From 66-474 sp040388785 (GTDB lineage: Bacteria; Pseudomonadota; Gammaproteobacteria; Xanthomonadales; Rhodanobacteraceae), in contig JAZKBD010000011.1 in assembly GCA_040388785.1 (NCBI GenBank), positions 62,001-126,000 on the forward strand: 64,000 bases of DNA, written 5' to 3'. A model generated the notes under the pieces. That model was not told where the DNA came from. It was given only the letters and a program-made list of their open reading frames with translations, and searched no databases. The translations under genes were made by a program, and so were the position numbers. Positions 1-8,904 of this stretch are shown in pieces. How positions within the stretch are numbered: the first letter of the stretch is position 1; every line of letters starts with the position of its first letter.

Positions 1-81
1 ATACGCTTCATGTGATGGCCGAGGTGGACTCCACGAAATTCGTGCGCTTCAGGTGTGCCAGTTGGCCAACCGAAGCAGCGA
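1..81. other. window edge, unassigned
   Basis: Left edge of the window, downstream of the GT39 gene on the minus strand. On that strand an ATG at positions 11-9 follows a short frame of about 25 codons that begins inside the TGA of the GT39 gene. This could be the first codon of a further gene in the same operon that lies outside the window. Nothing here can be assigned. Confidence 0.3.
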
Positions 82-1794
82 TCATGGACGCTCGCCCAAA
101 TAACGCCAGTAGCTCGGCGCCGGCAGCAGGATCGTGGGCGTGAAGGATTCCGCGGGTTGCTGGCCGCGCCGCAGCGTCGCCAGCGTGGGCGCATCCCAGA
201 TGACCATCCACACGCCGCGATAAGGCTGCACCATGCGGGCGTAGCGCAAGGCGTTGGCGTCGAGGCGTTCCGGGTACGCGATGACCAGGCCGTGCGGATG
301 CTTCGCCGCCCAGTCCTGCAGGACCTGTCCGTCGTACAAACGATCGATGGGCTTCGTCATTCGGCCGGCGAATTCGAACTGGCCGTCGTAGATGCCGAGG
401 TTGCCGATCGCGTGGCCCTGCGCTTCGGCATGCGCCAGCAGTTGCGCGGCCGGGCGCATGTCGAACGCCGGATAGAACGCCAGCGCGAACAACGCGTAGG
501 CGCCCGCGGTTCCGACCAGGCTGGCGCCGGCGATGCGGCGCAGCTTGCCACGGCCCGGCAGCAACAGGAACGCGCCCAGCAACAAGTACAACACGCCGAA
601 TGGCGCGCCGACGCTCGCGCAGTCGTGCAGCCAGTGATCGTGCAGCTTGCCCGCGTTCTGCAAAAACGGCAGCGCGAACAACAGCGCGGCTGCCGCGAAC
701 GATCCCAGTGCGAGCGGCCACGCGCCCAGCCATGCACTGTGTGATGCCCAGCCACCGCGCGTGCGCAGGAACGTGACCGCAGCCGCCATCGCGATCGCCG
801 CCGCGACCAATTCCGGCACGAGGTAATAGCTTTGCTTGCCGCTGAACGCGCTGAAGATCAGGAACGCCGGCACCAGCCACGCCAGCAGCATCCGCAGGCC
901 TGCCGGAAGCGGACGCCGCAGCGCGAACAGGCCGGCCCACATGCGCGGCCACAGCACGAACGGAAACGTCAGCACGAACAGCCACGGCACGTACCACCAG
1001 AACGGCCGCCTGTGGATGAAGGCATTCACGACGCGTCCGCCGGTCTGCTTGAACAGCAGGGCGTGGCTGTAGGCGCCGCCGCTCGCGTCGATGGCCGGGA
1101 TCACCCACGCAGCCAGGATGAAGCCGCCGCCGATGATCGCGGCAACGCCGAGCGCATACCAGCGCGCGCGATGTTCACGCGCATAACCGCACCACCACGG
1201 ACCGAGCAGCCATGCCGGCGCGACGTGCACCAGCATCACCGGTCCCTTGGTCAGGAAACCCAGGCCGATGCAGACGGCGAAGCCGATCCAGCGCGGTCGC
1301 GAATGTCGTGGACCGGGCACGAGACACAGCATCGCGCCCAGCACCCACACGGCCAGCAGGCCGTCGTACATGATCTGCAGGCCATACAGGAAGCCGAACG
1401 ACAGCGCCAGCAGCATCCACGGCGTGGTGCGCGCGATCCACGCGTGTTCGGGAAACAGCCGGCGCGCCAGCGATTGCGCGAGGATCAATTGCGCGGCGCC
1501 GATCAGCACCATCAGCACGCGCGGCCACACGTCGTTGACGCCGAACACCGCCCAGCCCGCGTGGATGAACCAGAACAGCAGCGGCGCCTTTTCCGAATAC
1601 GGCGCGCCGTTGATCTGCGGCACCAGGAACTGGTGGTGCACCCACATGTCCCACGCCACCGCCAGCGCGCGCGTGGAGTGCAGTGGGATCGGCGGTTGCA
1701 GGAAGATCGCGATCAGCGCGACGAGCAGATACAGCGGCAGCCACCACAACAGGGCGCGCAGATGTTCGGATCGGGCGTAGGAGGCGTCGGTCAC
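82..1794 (-). CDS. GT39 (ArnT/PMT-like) membrane glycosyltransferase
   Basis: Predicted inner-membrane GT-C glycosyltransferase of about 570 residues. The family moves a sugar from a polyprenyl-phosphate donor to lipid A, glycan or protein on the periplasmic face. About 11 hydrophobic segments are visible, and the block NGAPYSEKAPLLFW matches the conserved first-loop region of ArnT. The start is set at GTG 1794, where the product begins TDASYARSEHL just before the first membrane segment; the open frame reaches 1965, but those codons are polar and look non-coding. Oddity: where E. coli ArnT has PDETRYAE, this protein reads PLHSTRAL, so the acidic pair of the first loop is missing. It follows two GT9 genes on the same strand with a gap of about 115 bases. 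Acceptor and sugar are unknown. Confidence 0.8.
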   Translation of the reverse strand: MTDASYARSEHLRALLWWLPLYLLVALIAIFLQPPIPLHSTRALAVAWDMWVHHQFLVPQINGAPYSEKAPLLFWFIHAGWAVFGVNDVWPRVLMVLIGAAQLILAQSLARRLFPEHAWIARTTPWMLLALSFGFLYGLQIMYDGLLAVWVLGAMLCLVPGPRHSRPRWIGFAVCIGLGFLTKGPVMLVHVAPAWLLGPWWCGYAREHRARWYALGVAAIIGGGFILAAWVIPAIDASGGAYSHALLFKQTGGRVVNAFIHRRPFWWYVPWLFVLTFPFVLWPRMWAGLFALRRPLPAGLRMLLAWLVPAFLIFSAFSGKQSYYLVPELVAAAIAMAAAVTFLRTRGGWASHSAWLGAWPLALGSFAAAALLFALPFLQNAGKLHDHWLHDCASVGAPFGVLYLLLGAFLLLPGRGKLRRIAGASLVGTAGAYALFALAFYPAFDMRPAAQLLAHAEAQGHAIGNLGIYDGQFEFAGRMTKPIDRLYDGQVLQDWAAKHPHGLVIAYPERLDANALRYARMVQPYRGVWMVIWDAPTLATLRRGQQPAESFTPTILLPAPSYWRYLGERP

Positions 1795-1909
1795 AGGGAA
1801 TTTCGGTTGCGTCGCGGCGCGAGGCGGGATTGTAGCGGGGGAGCTGTCGTGAAAAGTCAGGCCACGGAGTGGTTTGGCCGTGGTGGTGTTGCTTGTCCGA
1901 AAGTGCCTG

Positions 1910-2983
1910 CTACTCCGAGTTGCTGCGTCGAAGCAGCGATCGTGGACGATCGAAAAATAAATCATGCAACGCGGCGATCACTTCACGTGGACTGATTTCG
2001 CTGACACGCGAATGTCGGGGCGGGCCGCCCAGCACGATCACCGCGCTGCCGGTCGGGCTGCGCGGGCACCACGCGTCCGGCGACTGCGCGCCGAACAACA
2101 CCACCAGCGGGCAGCCCATCGCCGCCGCGACGTGCGCGGGACCGGTGTCGACGGAAAGCATGCCGACCGCGATTTCCGCCAGCGCCATCAGCCGCCGCAG
2201 CGGCAGTTCGCGGGCGGCGACGTCGACGCCGGGCACGCCTGCATCGCGGGCGATCGCATCCAGCAATGCGGCCTCGTGCGGCGCACCGCACAACACGATG
2301 AGCGCATCGGGATGTTCGTCGCGCAGGGCGTGCAGCGCGGCGATCCAGTTTTGCGCCGGCCAGGCCTTGTCATCGTCCGCCGCGTCGCGCGGCCCGTTCC
2401 AGCGCACGCTGCGCTTGTTGAACGGCTGCACCAGCCACAGCGGTTCGCCGCGCCAGCCGCGCGCGCGCAGCCACGCGTCGCAATCGCGGCGATCGGTTTC
2501 GCGCAACGTCAAACGTGGTGCGGGAATGCCGACGGTCGCAGGTGTCTGCCACGCTTCCGTGCAGCCGGGCGGTGGCTGACCGCAACCCCGCAGCAGGCGC
2601 TCGATCCAGTGTTCGCCGGGGGCGGCCGGCGTATCGGTCAGGAACACGCATTGATCTCGTCGGACACCGGCAAGCGCGAGCATGCGGCGGATTTTTGCCA
2701 GCGCGCGCGGCTCGGTTTCGCACACGTGCACCGGCGCGCCGCGATGCCGGCGCAACGCGCGCAGCATGCGCCAGCGATCCAGACTGAAGACGAGCGGCCG
2801 ATGCCGCGCATTCACCTGCAGCACCTGCGCGACGTCCGGGTGCGCGTCGAACAGCGCCGCGCTGCACGGGCCGGTGCCGAGCAGCAGGCACGGTTCGCCG
2901 TAACCGCGGTGCAGGTGATCGAGCAACGGCGCCAGCAGCAACATGTCGCCGAGCCGGCCGAAACGGATCACGATCGGGTTCAT
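1910..2983 (-). CDS. glycosyltransferase family 9 (heptosyltransferase-like)
   Basis: A 357-residue cytoplasmic glycosyltransferase of the GT9 family (WaaC/WaaF/WaaQ type), which adds heptose or a related sugar to the LPS inner core. The N-terminal Rossmann start IRFGRLGDMLLLAPLL and the late block DTGPAHVAAAMGCPLVVLFG are typical of the family. The ATG at 2983 overlaps the TGA of the upstream GT9 gene by four bases (ATGA), which fixes the start and indicates translational coupling. It is a paralogue of that neighbour; both keep the same motif order and nearly the same length. The exact sugar cannot be read from sequence, so no symbol is given. Confidence 0.85.
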   Translation of the reverse strand: MNPIVIRFGRLGDMLLLAPLLDHLHRGYGEPCLLLGTGPCSAALFDAHPDVAQVLQVNARHRPLVFSLDRWRMLRALRRHRGAPVHVCETEPRALAKIRRMLALAGVRRDQCVFLTDTPAAPGEHWIERLLRGCGQPPPGCTEAWQTPATVGIPAPRLTLRETDRRDCDAWLRARGWRGEPLWLVQPFNKRSVRWNGPRDAADDDKAWPAQNWIAALHALRDEHPDALIVLCGAPHEAALLDAIARDAGVPGVDVAARELPLRRLMALAEIAVGMLSVDTGPAHVAAAMGCPLVVLFGAQSPDAWCPRSPTGSAVIVLGGPPRHSRVSEISPREVIAALHDLFFDRPRSLLRRSNSE

Positions 2984-4059
2984 GCGGACGCGCTGGCCAT
3001 CACGCGGGCAGGCCTGCGCAGCGGCAACGCCCGCCATGCGGCGACCACTTCCTCGAGGCTGATCTGGTCGACGCGGCTGCGTTCGGGCAGGCCGCCCAGG
3101 GCAACGACCGGACTGCCGGTCGGACTGCGCGGCAGCCACAGCGTCGGCGGCTGCGCGCCGTACAGCACCACCAGCGGACAGCCGAGCGCCGCGGCGGCCT
3201 GCGCCGGACCGGTATCGATCGAAATCATCGCGGTCGCGTATTCGCACAAGGCCAGCAAGCGGCGCAGCGGCAATTCGTCGCCCGCCGCGAGCACGCGCGC
3301 GGAACGCGCGCCCTCGGCGATCCGCCGCAACAGCGCCGCTTCGGGTGGCGCGCCGCACAGGATGATCTTCAGATCGGGTTGGCGCGTGAGCGCCGCGCGG
3401 ATCAGTCCCGTCCAGTTGCCCAGCGGCCATTGCTTGGCGTCGCCGAGCTGGCCGGCGCGTCCGCGCTTGAGCGTGCGCTTGTTGCCGGGTTGCAACAACA
3501 GCAGCGGCGCGTCGTCAAACGCATGCGCGCGCAGCCACGCGTGCAGGTCCGTGCGATCGGCGTGTTGGAGTGCGAGGCAGGGCGCGTTGGGCGCCTGCAT
3601 CGCATCGGCCGCCGGCGCGCACCCGAAAGCCGCGGGCGTCATCGCGCCGAAGCGGTGCCAGCGATCGATCCAGTGTTCGCCCTCGCGCAGCATGCAATCC
3701 GGGTTGGCGAACACGCAGTGCTCGTCCGGGATGCATGCGCGCTGCAGCAGCCAGCGGATCTTGTCGATCGAATAATCGTCGCAGACGTACACCGGCCCGG
3801 GCGGTTGCGCGCGCAGCAACGCAACCAGTTGTCGCTGGCTTGCGTCCAGCCAGTACGGACGCTTGCGGCTGGACAGCTTGAGCGTTGCGCGCACGTCGGG
3901 GTGGCCGGCGAACAACGGCGCCAGCCAGCCACCCGAGCCCAGCACGCGGCACGCCTGCCCGTAACGGCGATGCAACAGGCGCAGCAACGGCGTCAGCAAC
4001 ACCATGTCGCCGAAGGCGCCGAAGCGGATCACGAGGGGTGCGGCGAAGGTGGGCGGCAT
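2980..4059 (-). CDS. glycosyltransferase family 9 (heptosyltransferase-like)
   Basis: A second GT9 family protein of about 359 residues and the first gene of the minus-strand pair. It carries IRFGAFGDMVLLTPLL at the N-terminus and DTGPAQAAAALGCPLVVLYG near the C-terminus, the donor-binding region of heptosyltransferases. The start is taken at ATG 4059; a GTG at 4074 is in frame five codons earlier and cannot be excluded, and neither has a clear ribosome site. It is divergent from the GT2 gene at 4161, with about 100 bases between. The role is probably LPS core assembly, inferred from family and neighbours. Confidence 0.82.
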   Translation of the reverse strand: MPPTFAAPLVIRFGAFGDMVLLTPLLRLLHRRYGQACRVLGSGGWLAPLFAGHPDVRATLKLSSRKRPYWLDASQRQLVALLRAQPPGPVYVCDDYSIDKIRWLLQRACIPDEHCVFANPDCMLREGEHWIDRWHRFGAMTPAAFGCAPAADAMQAPNAPCLALQHADRTDLHAWLRAHAFDDAPLLLLQPGNKRTLKRGRAGQLGDAKQWPLGNWTGLIRAALTRQPDLKIILCGAPPEAALLRRIAEGARSARVLAAGDELPLRRLLALCEYATAMISIDTGPAQAAAALGCPLVVLYGAQPPTLWLPRSPTGSPVVALGGLPERSRVDQISLEEVVAAWRALPLRRPARVMASASA

Positions 4060-4160
4060 GACGGTCTCGGGCACGATCGGGCAGTGTCGCGGGCTTGCCT
4101 GTCGCCGACCTTTCCGGCGGGCCCGTTACACTCGGCACGATAGCGCCATTCGACTTGACC

Positions 4161-4949
4161 ATGTCCGAACGCCCCCGCATCTCGGCCTGCGTGATCACCT
4201 TGAACGAGGCCGATCGCATCGGCGATTGCCTCGCTTCATTGGCGTTCTGCGACGACGCCGTGGTGGTCGATTCGGGTTCGACCGATGGCACCCGCGACAT
4301 CGCCGCCGCGCATGGCGCGCGCGTGATCGAGCATCCGTTCGAAGGCTTTCGCGCGCAGAAGGCCTTCGCGGTATCACAGGCGCGCCACGATTGGGTGCTG
4401 TGCCTGGATGCCGACGAGCGGGTGACGCCGGCGCTGCGCGCCTCCATCGAAGCCGCGCGCGACGCGGGTTTCGCCGATGCTGCCGGCTATCGCTTCGCGC
4501 GCGCGACCGAATACTTCGGTGAGTTCCTGCGCCACGGCAACGCCTATCCCGATCGCGTGCTGCGCCTGTTCGACCGGCGCCGTGGGGGCTGGCGCGCGGG
4601 GCGCGAAATCCACGAACACGCCGTTATCGACGGACGGGTCGTGACGCTTGCGGGCGACCTGGAGCACGTCGCCTATCGTTCACTGGACGACCAGCTTGCG
4701 CGTTACCGCCGCTACGCCGCGATGATGGCCGAACACATGCACGCCGCCGGGCGCCGCGCGCACCTGCACAATCTCGTGCTCAATCCATTCTGGCGCTTCC
4801 TCCGCGGTTACCTGCTGCGGGCGGGCTTCGTGGATGGCTGGCGCGGCTTCCTGTTCGCCTGCATGGAAGCCGACTACGTGCGCGAAAAATTCGCGCGGCT
4901 GTGGCTGTTGCAACATGCCGCAGACAGCCGGAATGGCAACGTGGAGTGA
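4161..4949 (+). CDS. glycosyltransferase family 2 (WaaE/KdtX-like)
   Basis: A 262-residue GT-A fold glycosyltransferase. The N-terminus ISACVITLNEADRIGDCL, the DSGSTDGT block and CLDADERV (the DxD-type metal and nucleotide-sugar site) are classical GT2. The whole protein resembles the WaaE/KdtX group that adds glucose to the LPS inner core. The start is ATG 4161; an upstream in-frame ATG at 4095 would add residues unlike the family. A TACACT box at 4127-4132 could be its -10 element, but no good -35 is visible. It converges with the GT4-like gene that ends at 4993. Confidence 0.83.
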   Translation: MSERPRISACVITLNEADRIGDCLASLAFCDDAVVVDSGSTDGTRDIAAAHGARVIEHPFEGFRAQKAFAVSQARHDWVLCLDADERVTPALRASIEAARDAGFADAAGYRFARATEYFGEFLRHGNAYPDRVLRLFDRRRGGWRAGREIHEHAVIDGRVVTLAGDLEHVAYRSLDDQLARYRRYAAMMAEHMHAAGRRAHLHNLVLNPFWRFLRGYLLRAGFVDGWRGFLFACMEADYVREKFARLWLLQHAADSRNGNVE

Positions 4950-4992
4950 GGCGTCGCGCCATGCGCTCGGCAAAGGCAGGCTGACCCGCGCA

Positions 4993-5979
4993 TCAAGTCA
5001 GCGCGCGAATCGATTCCGCGATGCGGGTTCGGAAGGCGCGGTCGTTGTCCTCGAACCACGCGCGCGCGGCTGCGCCCATGCGTTCGAGCTCGGCGTCGGA
5101 TGTCGCCAGCAGACGCTCGATCACGCTTTCCAGAACGGCTTCGTCGTAGAAATACGTGGTCGCAAGGCTCTGCCTGCCGGTGCGCGAATACGGAATCAGC
5201 GCGCCGCGAGCGGGCGTGATCATCTCGTTCATCGGCGGCGCATCGAGCGTCGCCACCACCGCACCGATGCCCATGGCCTCAACCAGGTAATGTCCGAAGC
5301 CTTCCGTTTCGGAAGGGCACAGGTGAAAGCGGTGCGCGTTCTGGATGCGCCGCAACTCGTCGTCGGGAATGTAGTCGACGCGATGCTCGATGTTCGCGGC
5401 CCGCACCACTTCGCCCGCGCTGCGCGGACTTTGCAACACCATGAGGCGCGGCCATTCGGGGTGGCGGCGCCAGGTGGCGAGCAGCGTCGCGGTGCCCTTG
5501 TTGGCGCTGCGGCCCGCAAGATGGAAGAACGCCCGCTCGCGCGGGATGGAAACCTCGCGTCGGTCTTCGCTGGTGAAGCCCGTGTACTCCGCACGCAGGC
5601 CGAGAGATTCGAAAATCGGCTTGGCGTGGCGCGTCAGCACGAACGCGCGATCGAGGCGCGGCAGCCACGCGCGGTCGCGCTCGTCGAACCACTCCGGATG
5701 CGGCAGCAGCACATTGCGGCGGGCGGTGGCGAGATACTCCGGGCGCACGCGCTCCAGCATCAGGTTGACGTCCCAGCGTGGCGCGGCGCGGCCGGCTATC
5801 CGGCGCGCGAGCGTTTGCGCCCGCAGGCTCACGGGATGCCAGGCCTTGCGCAGCGCGCCGCGGCGGATGCCGCTGACCGTCACGTCTAATCCGGACTCGT
5901 CCAGCACGCCGCGCAGCAGGCGCAAGTGCTGGCTGAGCCCGAACCCGTTGTCGCGCGCGATCAGGTTGACCCGGATCAT
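4993..5979 (-). CDS. GT4-like glycosyltransferase (tandem copy 2)
   Basis: A 328-residue predicted cytoplasmic GT-B glycosyltransferase. The segment CPSETEGFGHYLVEAM holds the E-x7-E motif of retaining GT4 enzymes that contacts the nucleotide sugar. The substrate is unknown. The ATG at 5979 overlaps the stop of the upstream gene by four bases (ATGA). It is a clear paralogue of that gene: long stretches such as RERAFFHLAG, HPEWPRL, NIEHR and LDAPPMNEMITP are shared in the same order, so a tandem duplication is likely. It forms a run with the GT39 gene at 6988-8742. Confidence 0.78.
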   Translation of the reverse strand: MIRVNLIARDNGFGLSQHLRLLRGVLDESGLDVTVSGIRRGALRKAWHPVSLRAQTLARRIAGRAAPRWDVNLMLERVRPEYLATARRNVLLPHPEWFDERDRAWLPRLDRAFVLTRHAKPIFESLGLRAEYTGFTSEDRREVSIPRERAFFHLAGRSANKGTATLLATWRRHPEWPRLMVLQSPRSAGEVVRAANIEHRVDYIPDDELRRIQNAHRFHLCPSETEGFGHYLVEAMGIGAVVATLDAPPMNEMITPARGALIPYSRTGRQSLATTYFYDEAVLESVIERLLATSDAELERMGAAARAWFEDNDRAFRTRIAESIRALT

Positions 5980-7025
5980 GTCCGCGCCACCATGCCGCGC
6001 AGCGCAGCGTCGAGGCGCGCGGGAAATGCCGCGTGCTCGGATTCGTACCAGGCACGCGCGGCCGCACCCATGGCCGCGCAGCGCGCATCGTCGGTCGCGA
6101 GCGCCCGTGCGATCGCCGCTTCCATCGCGGCATCATCGAAGTGATACGTGGTCGCGAGATGCTGCGTCCCGGTGCGCGAATACGGAACCAGGATGCCGCA
6201 TTCGGGCGTGATCATTTCGTTCATCGGCGGCGCATCCAGCGTGATCACCACCGCGCCGACGCTCATCGCCTCGACGACGTAATGGCCGAAGCCCTCGGTT
6301 TCGGACGGACACAGGTGGAAAAGATGCGCATTCTGCAGGCGCTTCAATTCGGCTTCGTCGAGATAGCCGATGCGGTGTTCGATGTTCGCCGCCGGCGCGC
6401 CGGGCTTTGCTTCGCCCGGATGTTGCACCACGGTCAGGCGTGGCCATTCGGGATGGCGTCGCCACAGCGCCAGCAGCGGTTCGGTGTTCTTGGTGCGACT
6501 GGACCCGGCGAGGTGGAAAAACGCACGTTCGCGCGGCACCGACGTGTCGCGTCGATCGTCGCTGGTGAATCCGATGCACAGCGCGCGGCAACCCTGGGCC
6601 GCGAACACCCGCTGCGCTTCGCGCGTCTTCGCGAGCACCAGGTCGATGCGTCCCAATGCTTCCATGTCGCGCGGCAGGAACCATTCCGGGTGCGGCAGCA
6701 GCACGCGATGGCGCGCATCGTCCAGGAATGCCGGTGCGATGTGTTCCTCCATCAACACGAAATCGTACGGCGGCGGCAAGCCGCGGCGCCGCCTTTGCGC
6801 GAGTTGCCGCGCATGCCATGGGCCCTTCGTGCGCTGGATCAATCCGGGAAGGCCCCCGCGCCGGCGCGTATTGGTGAAGTGCACCCGGTAGCCGCGCGCG
6901 CGCAAAGTTTCAGCCAGCAGGCGCAAATCACGCGACAGCCCGACGCCATTGTCGAAACCGAGCAGGTGCACCGACAGGAGCGTCGAATCAGTCATCGGGT
7001 TCGAGGGCGCCGAATTGTCCTGCAT
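5976..7025 (-). CDS. GT4-like glycosyltransferase (tandem copy 1)
   Basis: A GT-B glycosyltransferase of about 349 residues, paralogous to its downstream neighbour, with the same CPSETEGFGHY-VEAM motif (E-x7-E). The start is set at ATG 7025 because GAGGAG (7031-7036) stands five bases upstream; the codon just before (7028) is also ATG. A later ATG at 6995 has no ribosome site. With the 7025 start the gene overlaps the end of the GT39 gene by 38 bases, so the three genes are probably co-transcribed and coupled. Substrate unknown; an envelope polysaccharide or LPS role is inferred from context. Confidence 0.75.
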   Translation of the reverse strand: MQDNSAPSNPMTDSTLLSVHLLGFDNGVGLSRDLRLLAETLRARGYRVHFTNTRRRGGLPGLIQRTKGPWHARQLAQRRRRGLPPPYDFVLMEEHIAPAFLDDARHRVLLPHPEWFLPRDMEALGRIDLVLAKTREAQRVFAAQGCRALCIGFTSDDRRDTSVPRERAFFHLAGSSRTKNTEPLLALWRRHPEWPRLTVVQHPGEAKPGAPAANIEHRIGYLDEAELKRLQNAHLFHLCPSETEGFGHYVVEAMSVGAVVITLDAPPMNEMITPECGILVPYSRTGTQHLATTYHFDDAAMEAAIARALATDDARCAAMGAAARAWYESEHAAFPARLDAALRGMVART

Positions 7026-8742
7026 CATCGCTCCTCGGCGGTACGCAGCCCGGCACCACGGCGCTGCGGTTGAAGACGTACCATTCGCGGCGGTTGGCGT
7101 GGCCCACGTGAATGGCATCGCCCATCCTCACGCACGGCGCCAGCACCTTGCCGTAGGCGAAGATCCAGCGATGCGCGGGGTCTTCCGCCTGCCAGGCGAG
7201 CGCTTGCTGCAACTGTGCGTGCCATGCGAGTTTGAAGCCGAAGTTGACGGTGTCGCGGCCCAGCATGTCCAGCATCAAAAGGTTTTGTTCCTTCCACGCC
7301 ACCAGCGCGATCGGATCGCCTGCGGGCACGAGGCTCGCGGTGCGCGCCATCACCGCGCGCGCCGACGAATAGCCGTTGAGCAGCGGATAAGCGGCCAGGC
7401 CCCACGCGCCCCACGCGACCAGCGCAAACGCCGCCCACGCCCACAACGCGTGATGCGGCCGCGCGATCAACGCGATCGCGATGCCGGCGGCACCGATGCC
7501 GATGATCATCGCGACCAGCGGTGCCGGCGAGCCGTCTAGCGCCGACGCGGCCAGGGTGAGCAGCTTGTGCGCATGGCCCGCATGCATCGCGATGCCGGTG
7601 GTCAGCAGCACCAGCGCCAGCAGCAGCGTCAAGCCCCACAACGCGCCGCGGAACGAGGCCGAGCGCATGATGTCCGGCAGCAGCGGAGCAAGCGCGATTG
7701 CCGTGATCGGCAACGCGGGCAGGATGTACACGTCGCGCTTGCCGCCGCTCAGCGAAAAGAAGATCACCACCAGCACCACCCATGTCAGCGGCAGCAGCGT
7801 GCGCGCGTCGCGGTTTTGCAGGGCGCGTCTCCAGCCCGGCAGCGCCCACGGGATCGCCAGCGACAGTGGCAGCCACTCGAACGCGATCACCGGCAGATAG
7901 AACCACCACGGATGGATGTGGTGCGAGGGTTCGGCATAGCGCGAAACGGTCTGGCCCAGAAGAATGTCGTGCGCGTAGCGCGCATACGCCGCGTCACCCG
8001 CGTGCACGTGCAGCGCCGACCACAACATCGGCAGCGCCCAGCCGAGCACGGGCACGACGAACAGCAGCGCCAGCCACCAGCGCGCGTTCCACTGCTGCGC
8101 GGGCAACACGCCGTTCCAACCGCGCGCACGTGCGAACCAGAACGGCAGGAACAGCAGCAGCGCGATCACGCCGACACCCTTGGTGATCACGCCCAGGCCT
8201 GCCGCGAGGAAGCCGATCGCGTACCAGCGCCAGGCGGGGCCGAGCAGCAGGTGGCGCAGCAGGCCGTACATCGCCAGCGCGATCCAGAACACTTCCACGC
8301 CGTCGATCTGCGCGCCGCGCATCTGGAAGGTGAAATCGAAACTCACCAGCACCGCGGCGGCGCCGAGCAATGCCGCGCGGTGGTTGCATTGACGGCGCAC
8401 CAAGTCGTACACCAGCGCGATGGTTCCGAGTCCCGCCAGCAGCGATGGCAACAGGAATGCGCCGCGCCAGCCACCCGTCAGGAAATACGCGCAGGCTTCC
8501 AGCCATATGAACATCGGCGGCTTGTCGGAATACAACTCGACGCCGCGGTGCGGAAACAGCCATTGCCCGCTCGCAAGCATTTCGTGCGCGACCAGCGCGA
8601 AACGCGGCTCGTCCGACGGCCACGGATCACGCAAGCCGATACCAAGGCCCAGCAGCAACAGCGCGAACGCGAACAGCAGCGCGAGCTGCACGCGTTCGTC
8701 GTCGAGCCAGCGGCGTGGCGATGGGGCGGGCGATACGTTCAT
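6988..8742 (-). CDS. GT39 (ArnT/PMT-like) membrane glycosyltransferase
   Basis: A 584-residue multi-span membrane protein of the ArnT/PMT superfamily, first gene of the run with the two GT4-like genes. The first periplasmic loop holds the acidic pair in PWPSDEPRFAL, followed by YSDKPPMFIWLEA, as expected for an active lipid-linked sugar transferase; compare the other GT39 gene at 82-1794, which lacks that pair. About 11-12 hydrophobic segments follow. The ATG at 8742 starts MNVSPAPSPRRW before the first membrane helix; the frame upstream runs through repeat DNA and is discarded. The substrate cannot be told from sequence. Confidence 0.82.
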   Translation of the reverse strand: MNVSPAPSPRRWLDDERVQLALLFAFALLLLGLGIGLRDPWPSDEPRFALVAHEMLASGQWLFPHRGVELYSDKPPMFIWLEACAYFLTGGWRGAFLLPSLLAGLGTIALVYDLVRRQCNHRAALLGAAAVLVSFDFTFQMRGAQIDGVEVFWIALAMYGLLRHLLLGPAWRWYAIGFLAAGLGVITKGVGVIALLLFLPFWFARARGWNGVLPAQQWNARWWLALLFVVPVLGWALPMLWSALHVHAGDAAYARYAHDILLGQTVSRYAEPSHHIHPWWFYLPVIAFEWLPLSLAIPWALPGWRRALQNRDARTLLPLTWVVLVVIFFSLSGGKRDVYILPALPITAIALAPLLPDIMRSASFRGALWGLTLLLALVLLTTGIAMHAGHAHKLLTLAASALDGSPAPLVAMIIGIGAAGIAIALIARPHHALWAWAAFALVAWGAWGLAAYPLLNGYSSARAVMARTASLVPAGDPIALVAWKEQNLLMLDMLGRDTVNFGFKLAWHAQLQQALAWQAEDPAHRWIFAYGKVLAPCVRMGDAIHVGHANRREWYVFNRSAVVPGCVPPRSDDAGQFGALEPDD

Positions 8743-8775
8743 CGCGCCGATTGTATGGGCGCCGCCGGTTTTCAC

Positions 8776-8896
8776 CCCCTTCGCTTGCGAAGGGGCCGCG
8801 AGCCGAAGGCGAGTGGGGGATGGCTGGTGCAGAACAAACAACATCCCCGCCATGGCCTGTCTGCAGCAGGCCATGGCGACCCTTCCTGCGGGAAGG
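8776..8896. repeat. cluster of three inverted repeats
   Basis: The gap between rsmB and the GT39 operon is filled with palindromes. They are CCCCTTCGC/GCGAAGGGG (8776-8795), GCCATGGCCTG/CAGGCCATGGC (8849-8877) and CCTTCC/GGAAGG (8881-8896). The last lies directly after the rsmB stop as read on the minus strand, and may end its transcript. None has a U-tract. Together they look like an interspersed repeat of the REP/BIME type. Confidence 0.6.
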
Positions 8897-8904
8897 TGGA
8901 GCTT

